Origin: Paramicrosporidium saccamoebae
Lineage: Eukaryota; Rozellomycota
Direction of reading: 5' to 3'
NCBI GenBank assembly: GCA_002794465.1
Contig: MTSL01000186.1
Location: forward strand, 17,620 to 81,619
DNA length: 64,000 nucleotides
The notes below the pieces were generated by a model. It worked only from the letters and a program-made list of their open reading frames with translations, had not been told where the DNA came from and made no database searches. This document shows positions 53,101-62,345 of this stretch, piece by piece. Made by a program: the position numbers and the translations under genes. Each line of letters opens with the position of its first letter. The stretch's first letter is position 1.

Positions 53101-53814
53101 AAAGTTTACCCGCTTGGCCTGTCTATCATAGCGACCCAACGATTTCTCATAGTGATCCAATGCAGCCAACAGCCTCTCGCGATTCAATAGATAATCGCTG
53201 ATGTCCTGGTGATCAGAAATCTGAAGCCTCAAAGCATTTAGCCCAGACTTTGCATGCTGCATCTCGGCATGGCGCTTCTCCAATTCAAGTTCCATGTTAG
53301 CGAGTGAATATTTATCAGTGTCGTTGACATTTGATATGGCCGAGGAATTCTTTTCCCGCAGCAATTCCACATCTAATTTGGCCATAGTTGGTGGCGTTTG
53401 AACATGTGCTGTGGCGGCAGAATAACTCTGCTTTGTGGTAATCATCGGAAGTGACTTTGTGATGGTGGTTTGGACTGGAGTTTTGACTTGCTCCGTCGTT
53501 ATAGGAGGCGCTCTGCCGCTCCATTCCTCAGTCAGTGGTGTTTTGCTACTCCATTCGCCGTGGGTCGGGGCAGAATTTTTCCTCAACCGGGCAGAACGTC
53601 CCTCGGATGCCAATTTGCTCGGATGTACAAAGACAGCCTTGTTTGGCTCCGTTCTGAAATATTCCACACCTTCAACTGTCCCGTCATGTTTTCCCGTGGA
53701 ATTATCTAGCTCAATGCCAGCCCAGACACCTTGCCTGAATTGTGTGGGGCCAAGAAAGCGGAGAGTCCCTGTGCTACCGTCATCTAAGGATACCCGGTCA
53801 CCTACCGAGAACAT
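50158..53814 (-). CDS. CLIP-170-type microtubule plus-end protein
   Basis: 1218 aa, single exon. An N-terminal CAP-Gly domain (residues 1-70: VGDRVSLDDGSTGTLRFLG, GVWAGIELDNSTGKHDGTV, with GKHDG replacing the common GKNDG) precedes a basic Ser-rich linker and about 950 residues of coiled coil. The end has a CCHC zinc knuckle (CSICKQTGHAADQC, about 1185-1198), which defines CLIP-170/Bik1/Tip1 and argues against dynactin p150. In CLIP-170 the knuckle binds p150 or LIS1. There is one CAP-Gly domain, as in yeasts. No EEY/F end is present; it ends NPFSA. Confidence 0.88.
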   Translation of the reverse strand: MFSVGDRVSLDDGSTGTLRFLGPTQFRQGVWAGIELDNSTGKHDGTVEGVEYFRTEPNKAVFVHPSKLASEGRSARLRKNSAPTHGEWSSKTPLTEEWSGRAPPITTEQVKTPVQTTITKSLPMITTKQSYSAATAHVQTPPTMAKLDVELLREKNSSAISNVNDTDKYSLANMELELEKRHAEMQHAKSGLNALRLQISDHQDISDYLLNRERLLAALDHYEKSLGRYDRQAKRVNFLQLKAEREKTASSNPKEAAAMKESQRFLEQDKEALLNERLELAQRLEEAKNKVFGAEETLRLVQEQLQAKDEIEDNLKAQIRENASNVANLNRDRSVLRKEIADLRAKFSELVSSDTSPQLRELTAELNTVKQKYEALVGENKTLTGARNEILAQEADDLEKLNSETVAVCRKYEERIKEKEEEIRLLHKENAKISELLQEVDFLKKEKELGNAQVSNLQSKLIDYQDAAQLEVKHRAQIEALRTSLEENYIKFTAEAAEKDARIEELQRQVASISRPHSNKEAVLSIVSSADANSQVSLERIASQLVEEQHKFAELYKAKETQEKYLMHQIAKYKRRYANQAQFVVGKSETPLSSEREDDFDLKVSELQAEIDSLKRDRDELEKKKDTELYAIQLRLSATELERDKAKAKIEEFSGPLVRNQSEVDILKKEIDDLVRERDILRSALHDDSGKFRNATTELDGANHRIDTLTELLNTRTDELARLEASHRETLKSVRSQEVVIENLKREYGSKSRVSETNAEILQKKIEDLQHELQVKYSEDKPLEKIIKERNDYAQALEQSRLECERLQKAAQNADSREVEILRMKIQELQTSQRGSTEGLMVIDTDGQKPTAAVSRLEEDLKTAREMLQDKESLITKLTKQKDSLEKLQETYLRDGSLSQHDISKLDSLYDELRHLRVQNEKLEQALATAQERCRELETTPSVSGGNADSHALQRTLDEEIKKRKELESHNTHKKEMLDLAEKELLDLQQRIADLENTDESRKRLAVKFNALKEDLQLAGERLSVKEEEIQQLRTRLEEIVQPGKEGSESDVVKRLQAENDQVTAEKVHLKRMNVSLEHEKALLEAELITIREALKTLKTEVGIKQQHALLTKAGHLIDELHQTHQESSWRILNPIKSVASFMRIYKPADVDVEKLHEEYEELLASLEAHGAGRTPGLVLDGNVCSICKQTGHAADQCGSGSSRDPGIAINDPNPFSA

Positions 53815-54420
53815 CTACATCATTAGCAGGATGATTCAAAGTACGTTGCGGGAAGCAAGAGGGGACGCAAGCGAGGCAGGAATGTTTGCCGCCAATCGAC
53901 GAATCCGTCGACCAATCAGTGGATCCGCTGCCCCATTAGCAACCACTGACGCGTCAAACTCTCTCAAATCGAACAGTCGGCCGAATCATAACATGTTGAT
54001 GCAGTAAGGGGGTCAACTCGCGTTTAGGACAGAATTGATGTACATAGGTTGGTGTGACGCCACAGAATGCAGTAGACGCAGAATCACTGATACAAACAAG
54101 GTTGTGAAGAAGCTATAGTTCAGTATTGAAAAGCATCCTCTTACTGACGACTCTAGCCCATATGTCTATATGTCTATGTTATCTCACAATCTGGTGTATT
54201 GAGAGTGACTACCTATCTATGAAAGGCGACATATGCTTAATAGAGCACTATCACATCAGCAGATCCTTTATCATCTCGAGCTCATACATACGATACACCA
54301 CACCACGTAATTTAGTGAATAATAACTCTCTCGCTTTAAAATACGGTAAGCCGCCTAGTCTGTTGTGATTGCTGATATTGACTGTGACTACCCTGGCGGC
54401 TTTGATACTCATCTTTCAAG
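53815..54420. other. 606-bp divergent spacer, no gene seen
   Basis: Upstream region shared by CLIP-170 and the Crinkler-like gene. A plus-strand frame continues from inside CLIP-170 to 54007, but it has no start of its own outside the gene and looks like shadow. CCAAT-like boxes (GACCAATCAGTGG near 53911) are present. No repeat or RNA gene recognised. Confidence 0.4.
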
Positions 54421-56433
54421 ATGCCTGTAAAGCGACAACAGACTCTTCCGTTGCATCCACCCATCTCCAAAGACAAGGAGACATTTGTTGTGGATGGTCT
54501 CACCATCCGTCCTGAACTTGACGGTGCCCGTTTTGGTCGTCACTATCGTCGTCGTCCTGACCGTCATCCGTTCATCGTAGACGTGCCAAGTAGCATCTTT
54601 TTTGCCACGCGGGCGATGCCGCAGATTAATACACGGTACCCGGTGGTGGTGGGCGAGTCTTTTTGGCGCCTGACCGCCTATGTGGATTCAGTGCCGGCCC
54701 GGAAGGAGGAACGAGTGCCTGGAAAGTGTCCCCATGTGTTGGTGAGGGGCGTGAGTGGATGTGGAAAATCGTACTTGATGGCTGCTGCCAGTGCATTATT
54801 GGGATTTGGACCACAGTCCATGCGTCCTCAGCAGCTGAATTATTTGAGCTCTGATTATCGGACAGTCTTTATTGGGGACTGTAAGAGATGGCTAGAGTCT
54901 GACGACCCGCTGACTTATTTCAGAATGGAGCTACTTGCCGGATTCAGAGACAATTGCCAAGATGTCGATGACCATCATAGTCCGGATCATCTGGGCTGTT
55001 TGGTTTGTGTGGAACCGTTTACACGAGTTGAGCAGATTGGACACTTTATGGAGAGGTGCTGTCGTTGGGTCGAGGAGCATCAGCCCGACACACTTTTTGT
55101 ATTTTTCATCGACCAGGCTGAGGAGCTAATGTCCCGTCCCGACTCTATTCCCTACCAGGTAGTGTCTTTGCTTGTCAAAATGCAGTCTCCCCTCGTCATA
55201 TTCTCAGTAACATGTCCTGTTGGTTCGTCTTTTCCATTCCCGTATGGTACGGTGATTGATATTCCATATCGGGTGACCTCTGCCGAGTTTGCCAAGCATC
55301 TCGAGGTTCATTCTGGACTGGAAGAGAAGGCTTTGTACAAAGATGTAAATTGGTGGAAGGACATGCGACTCTGGACTGGAAGTATCCCCAGTGAAATCAC
55401 CGAACTCGCTAGGATGCCTGGTCCGTCTGTCCCACATAGGTTAAAGCTGTACCGCAAAATGGTGTTACAGAAGACGCAGGCCTCGTTCCTTGCCGTTAGC
55501 AAGCTCGATGGCAAGCAGAGGAACGTGTTGTTGATTGTCGTGTTTGCCATCATTCTGCGGGTGCCCATGGACATGTCGGGAGAGTTCAACTTGCCAAACA
55601 TTATGGCCTTGGGCCCTACCATCACTGATCATTTTTTGTTAAACTGTCTACAAGCATTTTACCACACTAGCGACGGCATCATTACCATGAGAGACGTCCC
55701 TGCTACCACTTCAATGGCCGTGCACATGGCATTGTGTTCAGTGAGCATTATGAGCTCAATCATACGTTCCTGGCCCAACTTGTTTGAAAATGTTGTCCAT
55801 GCAATGATGCAAAGCAAGCTGCTCTGTTCCGAGGCCAAACGAAGAATGTCTCGGTTCTACACCCACGCCAAGCTGCTTTGGGGCAAACCAGATTGGTCCT
55901 TTGAGGGCAGCAATGAGATGGGCGACACGATCCGCTTCAAATTCCGTCAGCCTCGAGTAGTGATATTCGCAGGACAGACTCCCGTTCCGGCCTTTATTAT
56001 GCCCAATGGACCTGACGCCGAACATCACGGAGTGGTCGGAAATGGCGATTACGATGCGATTGCTTTTGTTCCTGGTCGCACGAGTTATTGGTTCTTTGAC
56101 CTGTTCATTTTGGTCCCAGATGACCGTCGTCTCTATGCAATCACCACCAGTACTGTGGTGGGAACTTGGCTTAAAGAGCTACAGACGCGTGTCGGCCCGA
56201 TGCAGCTGCAACAACAACGGGATGATGGACTGTTGACTCCTGTCATTCTGCTGGATCATTGGAAGGATGCGTTGCGAAAGGCTGGATTGCCCAAGGTCAT
56301 AATCAAATGCTGTGTTGTAAAGCCGCTGGATTTAATGATGACCGCTGGTTACAAGCCACCGGTCGCTACCGACGAGGCTTCAGAGTCTTTGGCTGCACAT
56401 CTTCAATCATCTGCAGTCATTAAAGATGATTAA
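54421..56433 (+). CDS. Crinkler (CRN)-like P-loop NTPase with possible nuclease-type C-terminus
   Basis: 670 aa, intronless. Walker A GVSGCGKSY lies at about 110-117. A conserved strand RTVFIGDCKRWLES and Walker B-type LFVFFIDQAEEL (about 225) follow. The trio P-loop, DC(K/R) strand and FxIDQ is typical of the NTPase module of Crinkler/RHS-like proteins known from oomycetes, chytrids, Rozella and Rhizophagus. The C-terminus has DYDAIAFVP (about 543) and LYAITTST (about 571), in the place where the family has a PD-(D/E)XK nuclease core, but I cannot confirm the active site. No signal peptide or LxLFLAK motif. A host-nucleus or intragenomic-conflict role is inferred. Confidence 0.58.
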   Translation: MPVKRQQTLPLHPPISKDKETFVVDGLTIRPELDGARFGRHYRRRPDRHPFIVDVPSSIFFATRAMPQINTRYPVVVGESFWRLTAYVDSVPARKEERVPGKCPHVLVRGVSGCGKSYLMAAASALLGFGPQSMRPQQLNYLSSDYRTVFIGDCKRWLESDDPLTYFRMELLAGFRDNCQDVDDHHSPDHLGCLVCVEPFTRVEQIGHFMERCCRWVEEHQPDTLFVFFIDQAEELMSRPDSIPYQVVSLLVKMQSPLVIFSVTCPVGSSFPFPYGTVIDIPYRVTSAEFAKHLEVHSGLEEKALYKDVNWWKDMRLWTGSIPSEITELARMPGPSVPHRLKLYRKMVLQKTQASFLAVSKLDGKQRNVLLIVVFAIILRVPMDMSGEFNLPNIMALGPTITDHFLLNCLQAFYHTSDGIITMRDVPATTSMAVHMALCSVSIMSSIIRSWPNLFENVVHAMMQSKLLCSEAKRRMSRFYTHAKLLWGKPDWSFEGSNEMGDTIRFKFRQPRVVIFAGQTPVPAFIMPNGPDAEHHGVVGNGDYDAIAFVPGRTSYWFFDLFILVPDDRRLYAITTSTVVGTWLKELQTRVGPMQLQQQRDDGLLTPVILLDHWKDALRKAGLPKVIIKCCVVKPLDLMMTAGYKPPVATDEASESLAAHLQSSAVIKDD

Positions 56434-56542
56434 TCATCTCATAACATTGATGTGAGAGTATCGTATATATAGGAACCAAAGACCATATAGGGACTAAAAA
56501 CCTTTAATAGAGATCTTTACTACAATCGAGATTTATTTTACA

Positions 56543-57112
56543 TTACTCGGCCAGTGACTTTACAATACCAAGTAGTCTGGAGCAGTCCTTGGATGGCTTT
56601 GGTAGAGCCTCCATCAACGCTAGAATACTCCTCCAATCCACCTGTTCCTTGGCCACTTTGCCCGTCTTTTTCTCTCCATCCCATTCGCTTCTTCCTACCT
56701 CTTGCTCGCTTCGTCCCGTCTTTCTTCCTGCCACGTCCTCTTTATACTTTACACGCCACTCCTCTAGGTCTCGTTTCGCCGCCTTTGACCGCTCCCCTGC
56801 CATTTGCACTGCGGACGCGTCGCGCTCTGCAATTTGACGAGCACGTTCCGTCTTCCATTCCTTCATTGCCGCCGTCTCCACTTTGGTCTTTGGGGTGGTG
56901 GGAGATGTGACACGCGTATTGGCGGTGGGGCTTGCTATGTAGCTAGCCACCGGTCTGGGACTAGTAGGGTGCGAGGCATTATTGGGGGCTTCAACGGGTT
57001 CGTCCACCTGCATAACATTGTCATTTTCAATTTCAACTGCCTCTAGAGCTTCCAATGCCGCCTTTTCCCGGGCGAGAAAGTCCTCCATCGGGTCAGTGGA
57101 CGGAGCGGTCAT
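56543..57112 (-). CDS. CLC1: Clathrin light chain
   Basis: 189 aa, single exon. The N-terminal DPMEDFLAREKAALEALE is the light-chain signature. A Pro/Thr/Ser-rich linker is followed by the heavy-chain-binding helix (MKEWKTERARQIAERDASA) and a C-terminal VDWRSILALMEALPKPSKD with DCSRLLGIVKSL, as in fungal and animal light chains. It stabilises clathrin coats. The Crinkler-like gene converges on it with 109 bp between stops. Confidence 0.88.
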   Translation of the reverse strand: MTAPSTDPMEDFLAREKAALEALEAVEIENDNVMQVDEPVEAPNNASHPTSPRPVASYIASPTANTRVTSPTTPKTKVETAAMKEWKTERARQIAERDASAVQMAGERSKAAKRDLEEWRVKYKEDVAGRKTGRSEQEVGRSEWDGEKKTGKVAKEQVDWRSILALMEALPKPSKDCSRLLGIVKSLAE

Positions 57113-57279
57113 ATTGATTGTATTGGCGGAGCCAGGGCTACAGCATTAAATATAATTCAGTATGGACCTAGTGAATTTGTGTAAAGTGACTTGTTGCATT
57201 ATTCAGATCGTGTCGATAGCAAAAACAACATATTCTAGATCTAAAATTCAATAAGCGTCTCGCAAAGCAGGGGGTGGCA

Positions 57280-59091
57280 ATGACCAAAAAGAGCAAGGAG
57301 CACAAGAGGCGACGTCAGGAGCTTTTTGAACAGGACCTAGCTGAGCAAACTCTAAAGCCGACGCGTATCAAGGTGCAAGCCCCACCTTCTAGCGATGACG
57401 AAGAGCCTATGCGCATGTGGGAGCAGGAAAAAGAGTCTTCCAACGCACTCCCGGTCATGTCCCACAGCGGCAAGTGGAAGTCTTCTAAGAAGAATATTAC
57501 TATCCGACCAGAGCACGACCAGAGCCAAGAAGAGGAAGAGCAAGAAGAGGATGAACAAGATGTATCACCAAACGGTTCAGAGGCGACAAAAAGCTATGAA
57601 CAGGTTCGGGATGAATTGGCATCTATTGCTATTGCCATCACTGAGGAAACTGATCATGTTGGCAAGTTGAGAGATATGCTCAAATACGTAGATCCCGCTA
57701 GGAATTCCGTTCCGGTGGTGCGCTTAGCTTTATTGTCCACTCTTGCCGTAATCAAAGACATTCTTCCCGGATATTATATTCGGCCACTTAGCGAGGGAGA
57801 AAAGGGAACCACTGTGTCAAAGGATATCAAGAAAATTCGTCATTTTGAGGAATCGATCCTCGCCGGTTACCGACATTTCTTCAACGTTTTGAAGGGGATA
57901 GTGCAGCCAAAGAATCGTCGTATCGCAAAGAGCCGTCTTCCCATTCTACAAATCGCCTTGACCTGTCTTCACGAGTTGCTGCTGTTTGCCAGCCATTTTA
58001 ACCATTTTGAAGATGTTCTCAAACTGGTTGCACACTCTTTGACACTTGAAGAGTTTCCTGACGAGGTGGAGCGCAGTTGCATGGCCTTCCGTCAACTATT
58101 TGACACTGACGAGCAGGGACAATCCACCATGCTGGGAGTGCGTCTAATCTCAAATATGATCAAGGAGCTCGAATATTCTTGTCCCGTGTCATGGCTAAAG
58201 GCGCTAGAGACGGTTCGGCTGCGTTCCGATGTGGCTGGTCGCGCAATCAACCCCAAAGGCGTCCTTAGAGGCAAAAAGAAGCATCTCTCCCTTCGCGAAC
58301 GCAAAGAACGAAAGACGAAGCAGGAAGAGATGAAACACATGGCCGAGGCGGAGGCTATTGTCAGCAAGGAGGAATTGAACAAATGGAATTCTGAATCGCT
58401 CAAATATCTCTTCCGGATCTACTTTGGAGTCCTGAAGCACGCTCCCGAGCCAGAGCTTCTGCCCCCCATCCTGGCAGGACTGGCGAGACATTCACACCGC
58501 ATTGGCGTAGAGTATTTTGTTGACCTGCTTCAGGCCTTGAAGCGACTGATGGAGGATCACACCAACCTCGACGTAATTCCCGCCCTGCACTGCATCCTTA
58601 CTGTGGACCGAATCTACTCTATCAATGAGAATCTTGCCGCCATGGATCTCAAATTCTTTTACAACGCACTGTTTCGTCAGATAGGCAAGTTGTGTTGTCC
58701 CCTAGATTGGGATCTGGTGCAAAAGCCTCTGCAGGGATGCATTTCGGCGCTCTTCCATCCAAAACGCATAATTCCCACTATCCGAGTTGCCGCGTTTGTC
58801 CAACGGATGGCCGATGTCTCTTTGGTATTCCTTAATACAAACCAACCAGGACCAGCAGTGTTTATGGTGGACAACATTAAGAGCATCCTCACTCACCACA
58901 ACAGGGCACGGGGTATTCTCGATCGAGATCCGTTTGGACAGGGTGCTTATATGCCATCATGCGAAGACCCTGATCTCTGTAACCCCCAGAGTCGCTCCCT
59001 CTACGACATTCTCATTGCTATCAAGACCAAGGACAGTCGACAGGGAAAGCTACACACGCTAATCTCGGAAATAATCAAACTGACACCATAA
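57280..59091 (+). CDS. NOC3: Nucleolar complex protein Noc3
   Basis: 603 aa, single exon; the ATG at 57280 (MTKKSKEHKRRRQELF) is the first in frame. Acts in 60S subunit export with Noc2 and, in yeast, in replication licensing. After an acidic region (EEEEQEEDEQ) the NOC3 block reads LLSTLAVIKDILPGYYIRPL, then the CBF/Mak21-type half with YLFRIYFGVLKHAPEPELLP, ALHCILTVDRI and LDWDLVQKPLQGCI. Confidence 0.93.
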   Translation: MTKKSKEHKRRRQELFEQDLAEQTLKPTRIKVQAPPSSDDEEPMRMWEQEKESSNALPVMSHSGKWKSSKKNITIRPEHDQSQEEEEQEEDEQDVSPNGSEATKSYEQVRDELASIAIAITEETDHVGKLRDMLKYVDPARNSVPVVRLALLSTLAVIKDILPGYYIRPLSEGEKGTTVSKDIKKIRHFEESILAGYRHFFNVLKGIVQPKNRRIAKSRLPILQIALTCLHELLLFASHFNHFEDVLKLVAHSLTLEEFPDEVERSCMAFRQLFDTDEQGQSTMLGVRLISNMIKELEYSCPVSWLKALETVRLRSDVAGRAINPKGVLRGKKKHLSLRERKERKTKQEEMKHMAEAEAIVSKEELNKWNSESLKYLFRIYFGVLKHAPEPELLPPILAGLARHSHRIGVEYFVDLLQALKRLMEDHTNLDVIPALHCILTVDRIYSINENLAAMDLKFFYNALFRQIGKLCCPLDWDLVQKPLQGCISALFHPKRIIPTIRVAAFVQRMADVSLVFLNTNQPGPAVFMVDNIKSILTHHNRARGILDRDPFGQGAYMPSCEDPDLCNPQSRSLYDILIAIKTKDSRQGKLHTLISEIIKLTP

Positions 59092-59146
59092 TTTGCATGC
59101 ACAATGGGATTTGTGTTACAATCTGATGTCGTAGATGTATAGACAC

Positions 59147-59282
59147 AATGACGTCTGGTATGACTAGATTTCGTAAATATAATGGCGTCTGTTATGATCG
59201 AATTTCATAATTACAATAGTGTCTAGTATGACTGGATTTCGTAAATACTAAATTGTCTGCTACAACTGGACTTTATAAAGAC
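59147..59282. repeat. 34-bp tandem repeat, four copies
   Basis: Copies at 59147, 59181, 59215 and 59249 of a unit like AATAGTGTCTAGTATGACTG followed by GATTTCGTAAATAC. They follow the NOC3 stop. Confidence 0.9.
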
Positions 59283-59362
59283 CATCTATTCCACAACCTG
59301 ATTACGTATAATGACGCCCCCACAATACAACCTGATTTCATGCAGCGACACTCACAGTATCA

Positions 59363-59490
59363 CCCACAGTAGAATCTGATTCATCACAACATTACCCACT
59401 GTAGAATCTGACTCATCACAATGTTACCCACAGTAGAATCTGATTCATCACAACATCACCCACAGTATAGTCTGATTCGTCACAATATCG
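59363..59490. repeat. 32-bp tandem repeat, four copies
   Basis: Copies at 59363, 59395, 59427 and 59459 of a unit like CCCACAGTAGAATCTGATTC followed by ATCACAACATTA. A partial fifth copy follows. The unit shares no obvious sequence with the neighbouring 34-bp array. Confidence 0.9.
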
Positions 59491-59544
59491 CCTACAGCAT
59501 AATTACAATATCTCTTCCACGCATCGACGAGTATAAACATTTAT

Positions 59545-59829
59545 TCATTGCGCGAAACCACTGCCTTTCCCTTCTTCAGAGTCCTCCAGGATTGGCTCTT
59601 TCATCGGAGACTTCCCGATGCTGCCGGCCGAGTTGCTGTGTGGGATGGCGGACGGCGTAGGGTGCAATTGTCCATGCGTATGGGTTTGGCCCGCTTTGCA
59701 CATTGCATAGTCGCCACTGTCAAAGTACTTTCTCTCCTGTAGTCGAGTTCGATGGTGTGTGGCCGCGTCTAACGTTGCTGTGGATTGGCCGGGCGGCGTG
59801 GTTGACTGAGTGGGCTGGTCGTCAGACAT
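59545..59829 (-). CDS. IGO1: Endosulfine/ARPP-19 family protein (Igo-type)
   Basis: 94 aa, single exon; ATG at 59829 (MSDDQPTQSTT). The diagnostic KYFDSGDYA motif is present; its Ser is the Greatwall/Rim15 phosphorylation site that turns the protein into a PP2A-B55 inhibitor in mitosis or quiescence. The rest is low-complexity, as usual. The Pro/Ser-rich C-terminus (SIGKSPMKEPILEDSEEG) has an SP site. Confidence 0.9.
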   Translation of the reverse strand: MSDDQPTQSTTPPGQSTATLDAATHHRTRLQERKYFDSGDYAMCKAGQTHTHGQLHPTPSAIPHSNSAGSIGKSPMKEPILEDSEEGKGSGFAQ

Positions 59830-59909
59830 AATGCACTCTGGTGGACAATCTAATCGAATCAAACGATGGGACCATGTATTCCGAATTTATCCTTATTTAG
59901 CAGTTTGGT

Positions 59910-60818
59910 CTAGCCAATGTGGGGACGATTCATATAGGCGTTGAAGTATTGTGACAGCACATAGTTCATCACCCGCAAATTATCCACGTGCGGCATACTC
60001 CTCATCGACTCTCTATCCAATTGTGTCTCAATCTTTACCGTCGGCCTCAGCACCAACTGTAGCGCCTGTCCCGTGTTCTCGGCTCGCATCCCACCCAACA
60101 CCGAACCAAGTGCTTCAAAGTGTACCTCTACATCTGGAAATTTCAGCAAGTCGGAAGAACGCAGTGTGTAGCAGGAAATGGCTTCCATTGGATTCTCCTC
60201 CCGACGAAGGGGGTAGCGCTCCGGATAGCAATCGCGCTTCGACCCTCCTCTTTTCTGGTATTGCAGGATGAGGCCTCTCTTCTCCAGTCTGTTGTCGTGT
60301 CCATGATCCAATGGACGCCAACCCTCCCGCGCTGCATCACCCACCCCACCCACAATGTCTGGAAGATAGAATTCACGACACTTTTCCAAAAAATAGAACA
60401 TTTTCACATTGTGCAGTGTTGTCTTTAGCTTTATCCCCGAGCCCAGTTTTTTGATTTGCTGGGTCAGCGCGGAAGGGTCAGTCTTTACGACCTTTTTCTT
60501 TCCCGCTGCCTTTCTCAGACTCTGCTGTATTAGCGCTCCACGTGCCCGTTCCATCTCTTTTCTCTGCGCCTCGGTGGCGGTGCGTTGCGCAGGGTCCTCT
60601 TGCATTGCATCGCATTCCTTCCCCGTCACCCGCTGGCCTGTCAAAATTTCGAGGAGACAGGCCGCCCGGTACTTGGTTTCGTTTGACATTGTCTGGGCTC
60701 CTTGGAGGATAATGGAGCATTCAAGCGAATGCAAAGCGGCCGTACGGTCAAAGAGGGTGAGCATGTCCTCCCTGAGGATGCGCTGAAAGTACTCTTGCAA
60801 TCTGGACCGGCCCAACAT
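59910..60818 (-). CDS. MRPL7: Probable mitochondrial ribosomal protein uL5m
   Basis: 302 aa, single exon. The ATG at 60818 gives the basic leader MLGRSRLQEYFQRILRED, as in Mrpl7; an ATG at 60884 would add a hydrophobic stretch that overlaps TATA-like sequence. Blocks fitting uL5: YRAACLLEILTGQRVT, KLKTTLHNVKMFYFLEKCRE with FYLPDIV, and KFPDVEVHFEALGSVLG. Two insertions (a charged helix at 95-135 and a basic loop near 195) make it longer and more diverged than bacterial uL5. Call is moderate. Confidence 0.6.
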   Translation of the reverse strand: MLGRSRLQEYFQRILREDMLTLFDRTAALHSLECSIILQGAQTMSNETKYRAACLLEILTGQRVTGKECDAMQEDPAQRTATEAQRKEMERARGALIQQSLRKAAGKKKVVKTDPSALTQQIKKLGSGIKLKTTLHNVKMFYFLEKCREFYLPDIVGGVGDAAREGWRPLDHGHDNRLEKRGLILQYQKRGGSKRDCYPERYPLRREENPMEAISCYTLRSSDLLKFPDVEVHFEALGSVLGGMRAENTGQALQLVLRPTVKIETQLDRESMRSMPHVDNLRVMNYVLSQYFNAYMNRPHIG

Positions 60819-60842
60819 CTCCGCCTGCAGGGGGGACGGGAT

Positions 60843-60873
60843 GACTATATATATAGGATGACTATATATGGAG
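60843..60873 (-). promoter_or_regulatory. Duplicated TATA-like element before uL5m
   Basis: The minus strand carries CATATATAGTCATCC followed by TATATATATAGTCATCC, a short direct duplication, 25-55 bp upstream of the ATG at 60818. Confidence 0.4.
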
Positions 60874-60911
60874 AGAGCGACCATGGATCAGTGCCATTTA
60901 TTATACACTAG

Positions 60912-61325
60912 CATTATTAATACAAAACTTGCCATATCCATGGAACTAGAGATTGGAGCATTAATAGGCACCAACGTTCATAATGTCTAATATATTAGAA
61001 ACTGACATTGGTGAAATGGCATCAGTAAAGGTCTTTGGACGCATTGCGTCACTGGGGCGCTAGCATGCTAGTGCCCAGTGACACTCATTAAGACTAATCT
61101 TGCCATCATCTGCCAAACTTGGTACCTTACGACCGATGGAATAGGAGGTCTCAGTCCAACACTCTTGGTCCAATTCTCAAACCCCGGCGGCCAACCGGCG
61201 AAATAGAGCCTTATGATTGGAGCGGACAAAATTTCAGTGCTTCCTAATTGGGTACACTAGAGCCTGTCCAACTAAGCACCAGTGGGCCGGCCAGTAAAAG
61301 GCACCCGCTGGCTGCATCGAGCAAG
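60912..61325. other. Divergent spacer, no gene seen
   Basis: About 410 bp between uL5m and SIP5. It holds a perfect 12-bp inverted repeat around 61049-61084 (CACTGGGGCGCTAGC against GCTAGTGCCCAGTG). No coding frame with support. Confidence 0.4.
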
Positions 61326-62230
61326 ATGGGCAACGCACTGCGCAAGACTCGAGACGGACCCGTCGATGGCGGAGCCACACGCACGAACGTACCCCCAACA
61401 ACGGAATATGATGCGGGGGCCGTTGAGAAGCTGATCATGAGTAAGAGATTGGCTCCATTTTATGAGGGAGAGCCTGATGCGTCGGTGGAGGGTAATGTCT
61501 CGGATACATCCCTTTCGGGGGGAGAGGAGCTCAAAAAGGAGAAACGACGACTGTTTAGACGATCGAGTAAACAAAGAGGCCACTATGAAGCGCAGGTAAT
61601 TGAGCATTTCTTGCGAGACCGTTCCACTGAATGTCCCATCTGTTTCCTGGTAAGTGTCCAAGTGTCTATGCTGATCTGTAGTGCTTTCCGAGAAACATTA
61701 ACAAAACTGTCTGTTGTAACCAAGCCTTGTGCACGCAATGTTTTGTAAATCTCCGCCGTCCGCCGTCTGGCCGCACCCTAAGTTGTCCGTTCTGTAATCG
61801 TCGGGACTTTTCCATCCGGTATTGTGCGCCCTTGCTGGTTCTGGAAGAGGAAGCTGGCATCTCGAACATATCACGTCCAAGTCCTGTGAAATGCGAGGCA
61901 ATTCGGGCCTACCGTCCCACCCCACCACAAGCCCCGCCAAGTGCGGCATATCGTGCGGCTACGCGGTATCAGGGATACAACGGCCCACCCTTTAGTGTTC
62001 GCTCAGGCAGCCGAGCAACGACCTACGGAGGCGGTGTACTTGTGCTGTACAATGAGCAGGGTCGGCCAGTGTACTTTCCAGATACGCAGCGCACTGCCAC
62101 ATATGGCTCGCCCTACGGCTCCCAGCTCCCAAGACAAAATGCAAATAGGAACAGAACAACGTATTCGCAACAGAGTGCATCATATTCGTCGCGGTATCGA
62201 TCTGGCACTTCACGGTACAATCTCTCGTAA
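61326..62230 (+). CDS. SIP5: SIP5-type RING finger protein, N-myristoylation signal, two exons
   Basis: 290 aa from exons 61326-61649 and 61682-62230 (32-nt intron). The start MGNALRKTR fits N-terminal myristoylation. The RING-like finger is formed across the intron: CPICFL joined to CFPRNINKTVCCNQALCTQC, then LSCPFCNR. This CPICF..CC.Q.LC..C order is the fungal SIP5 pattern (Snf1-interacting in yeast). The C-terminal 100 residues are Tyr/Ser/Arg-rich and disordered (YSQQSASYSSRYRSG). Confidence 0.85.
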
Positions 62231-62345
62231 CGTCCTCATTTCTCTAGCTACGCCTATCTAAACACCACACTTTATTAATTGCTGACATAAAATCTCATCT
62301 TGATTCTAATTAGTATCGTTCTTAGTACGTAGATCCTAACGGTTC

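Noticed and set aside
50158..53814. Dynactin p150Glued
   Set aside because: CAP-Gly plus coiled coil fits both, but the C-terminal CCHC zinc knuckle is the mark of CLIP-170/Bik1/Tip1.
53435..54007. 190-codon plus-strand open frame at the CLIP-170 start
   Set aside because: Mostly antisense to the CAP-Gly region and linker, low-complexity, no start outside the gene and no domain.
59147..59490. CRISPR-like array
   Set aside because: Units are contiguous tandem copies with no unique spacers, in a eukaryotic genome; these are minisatellites.
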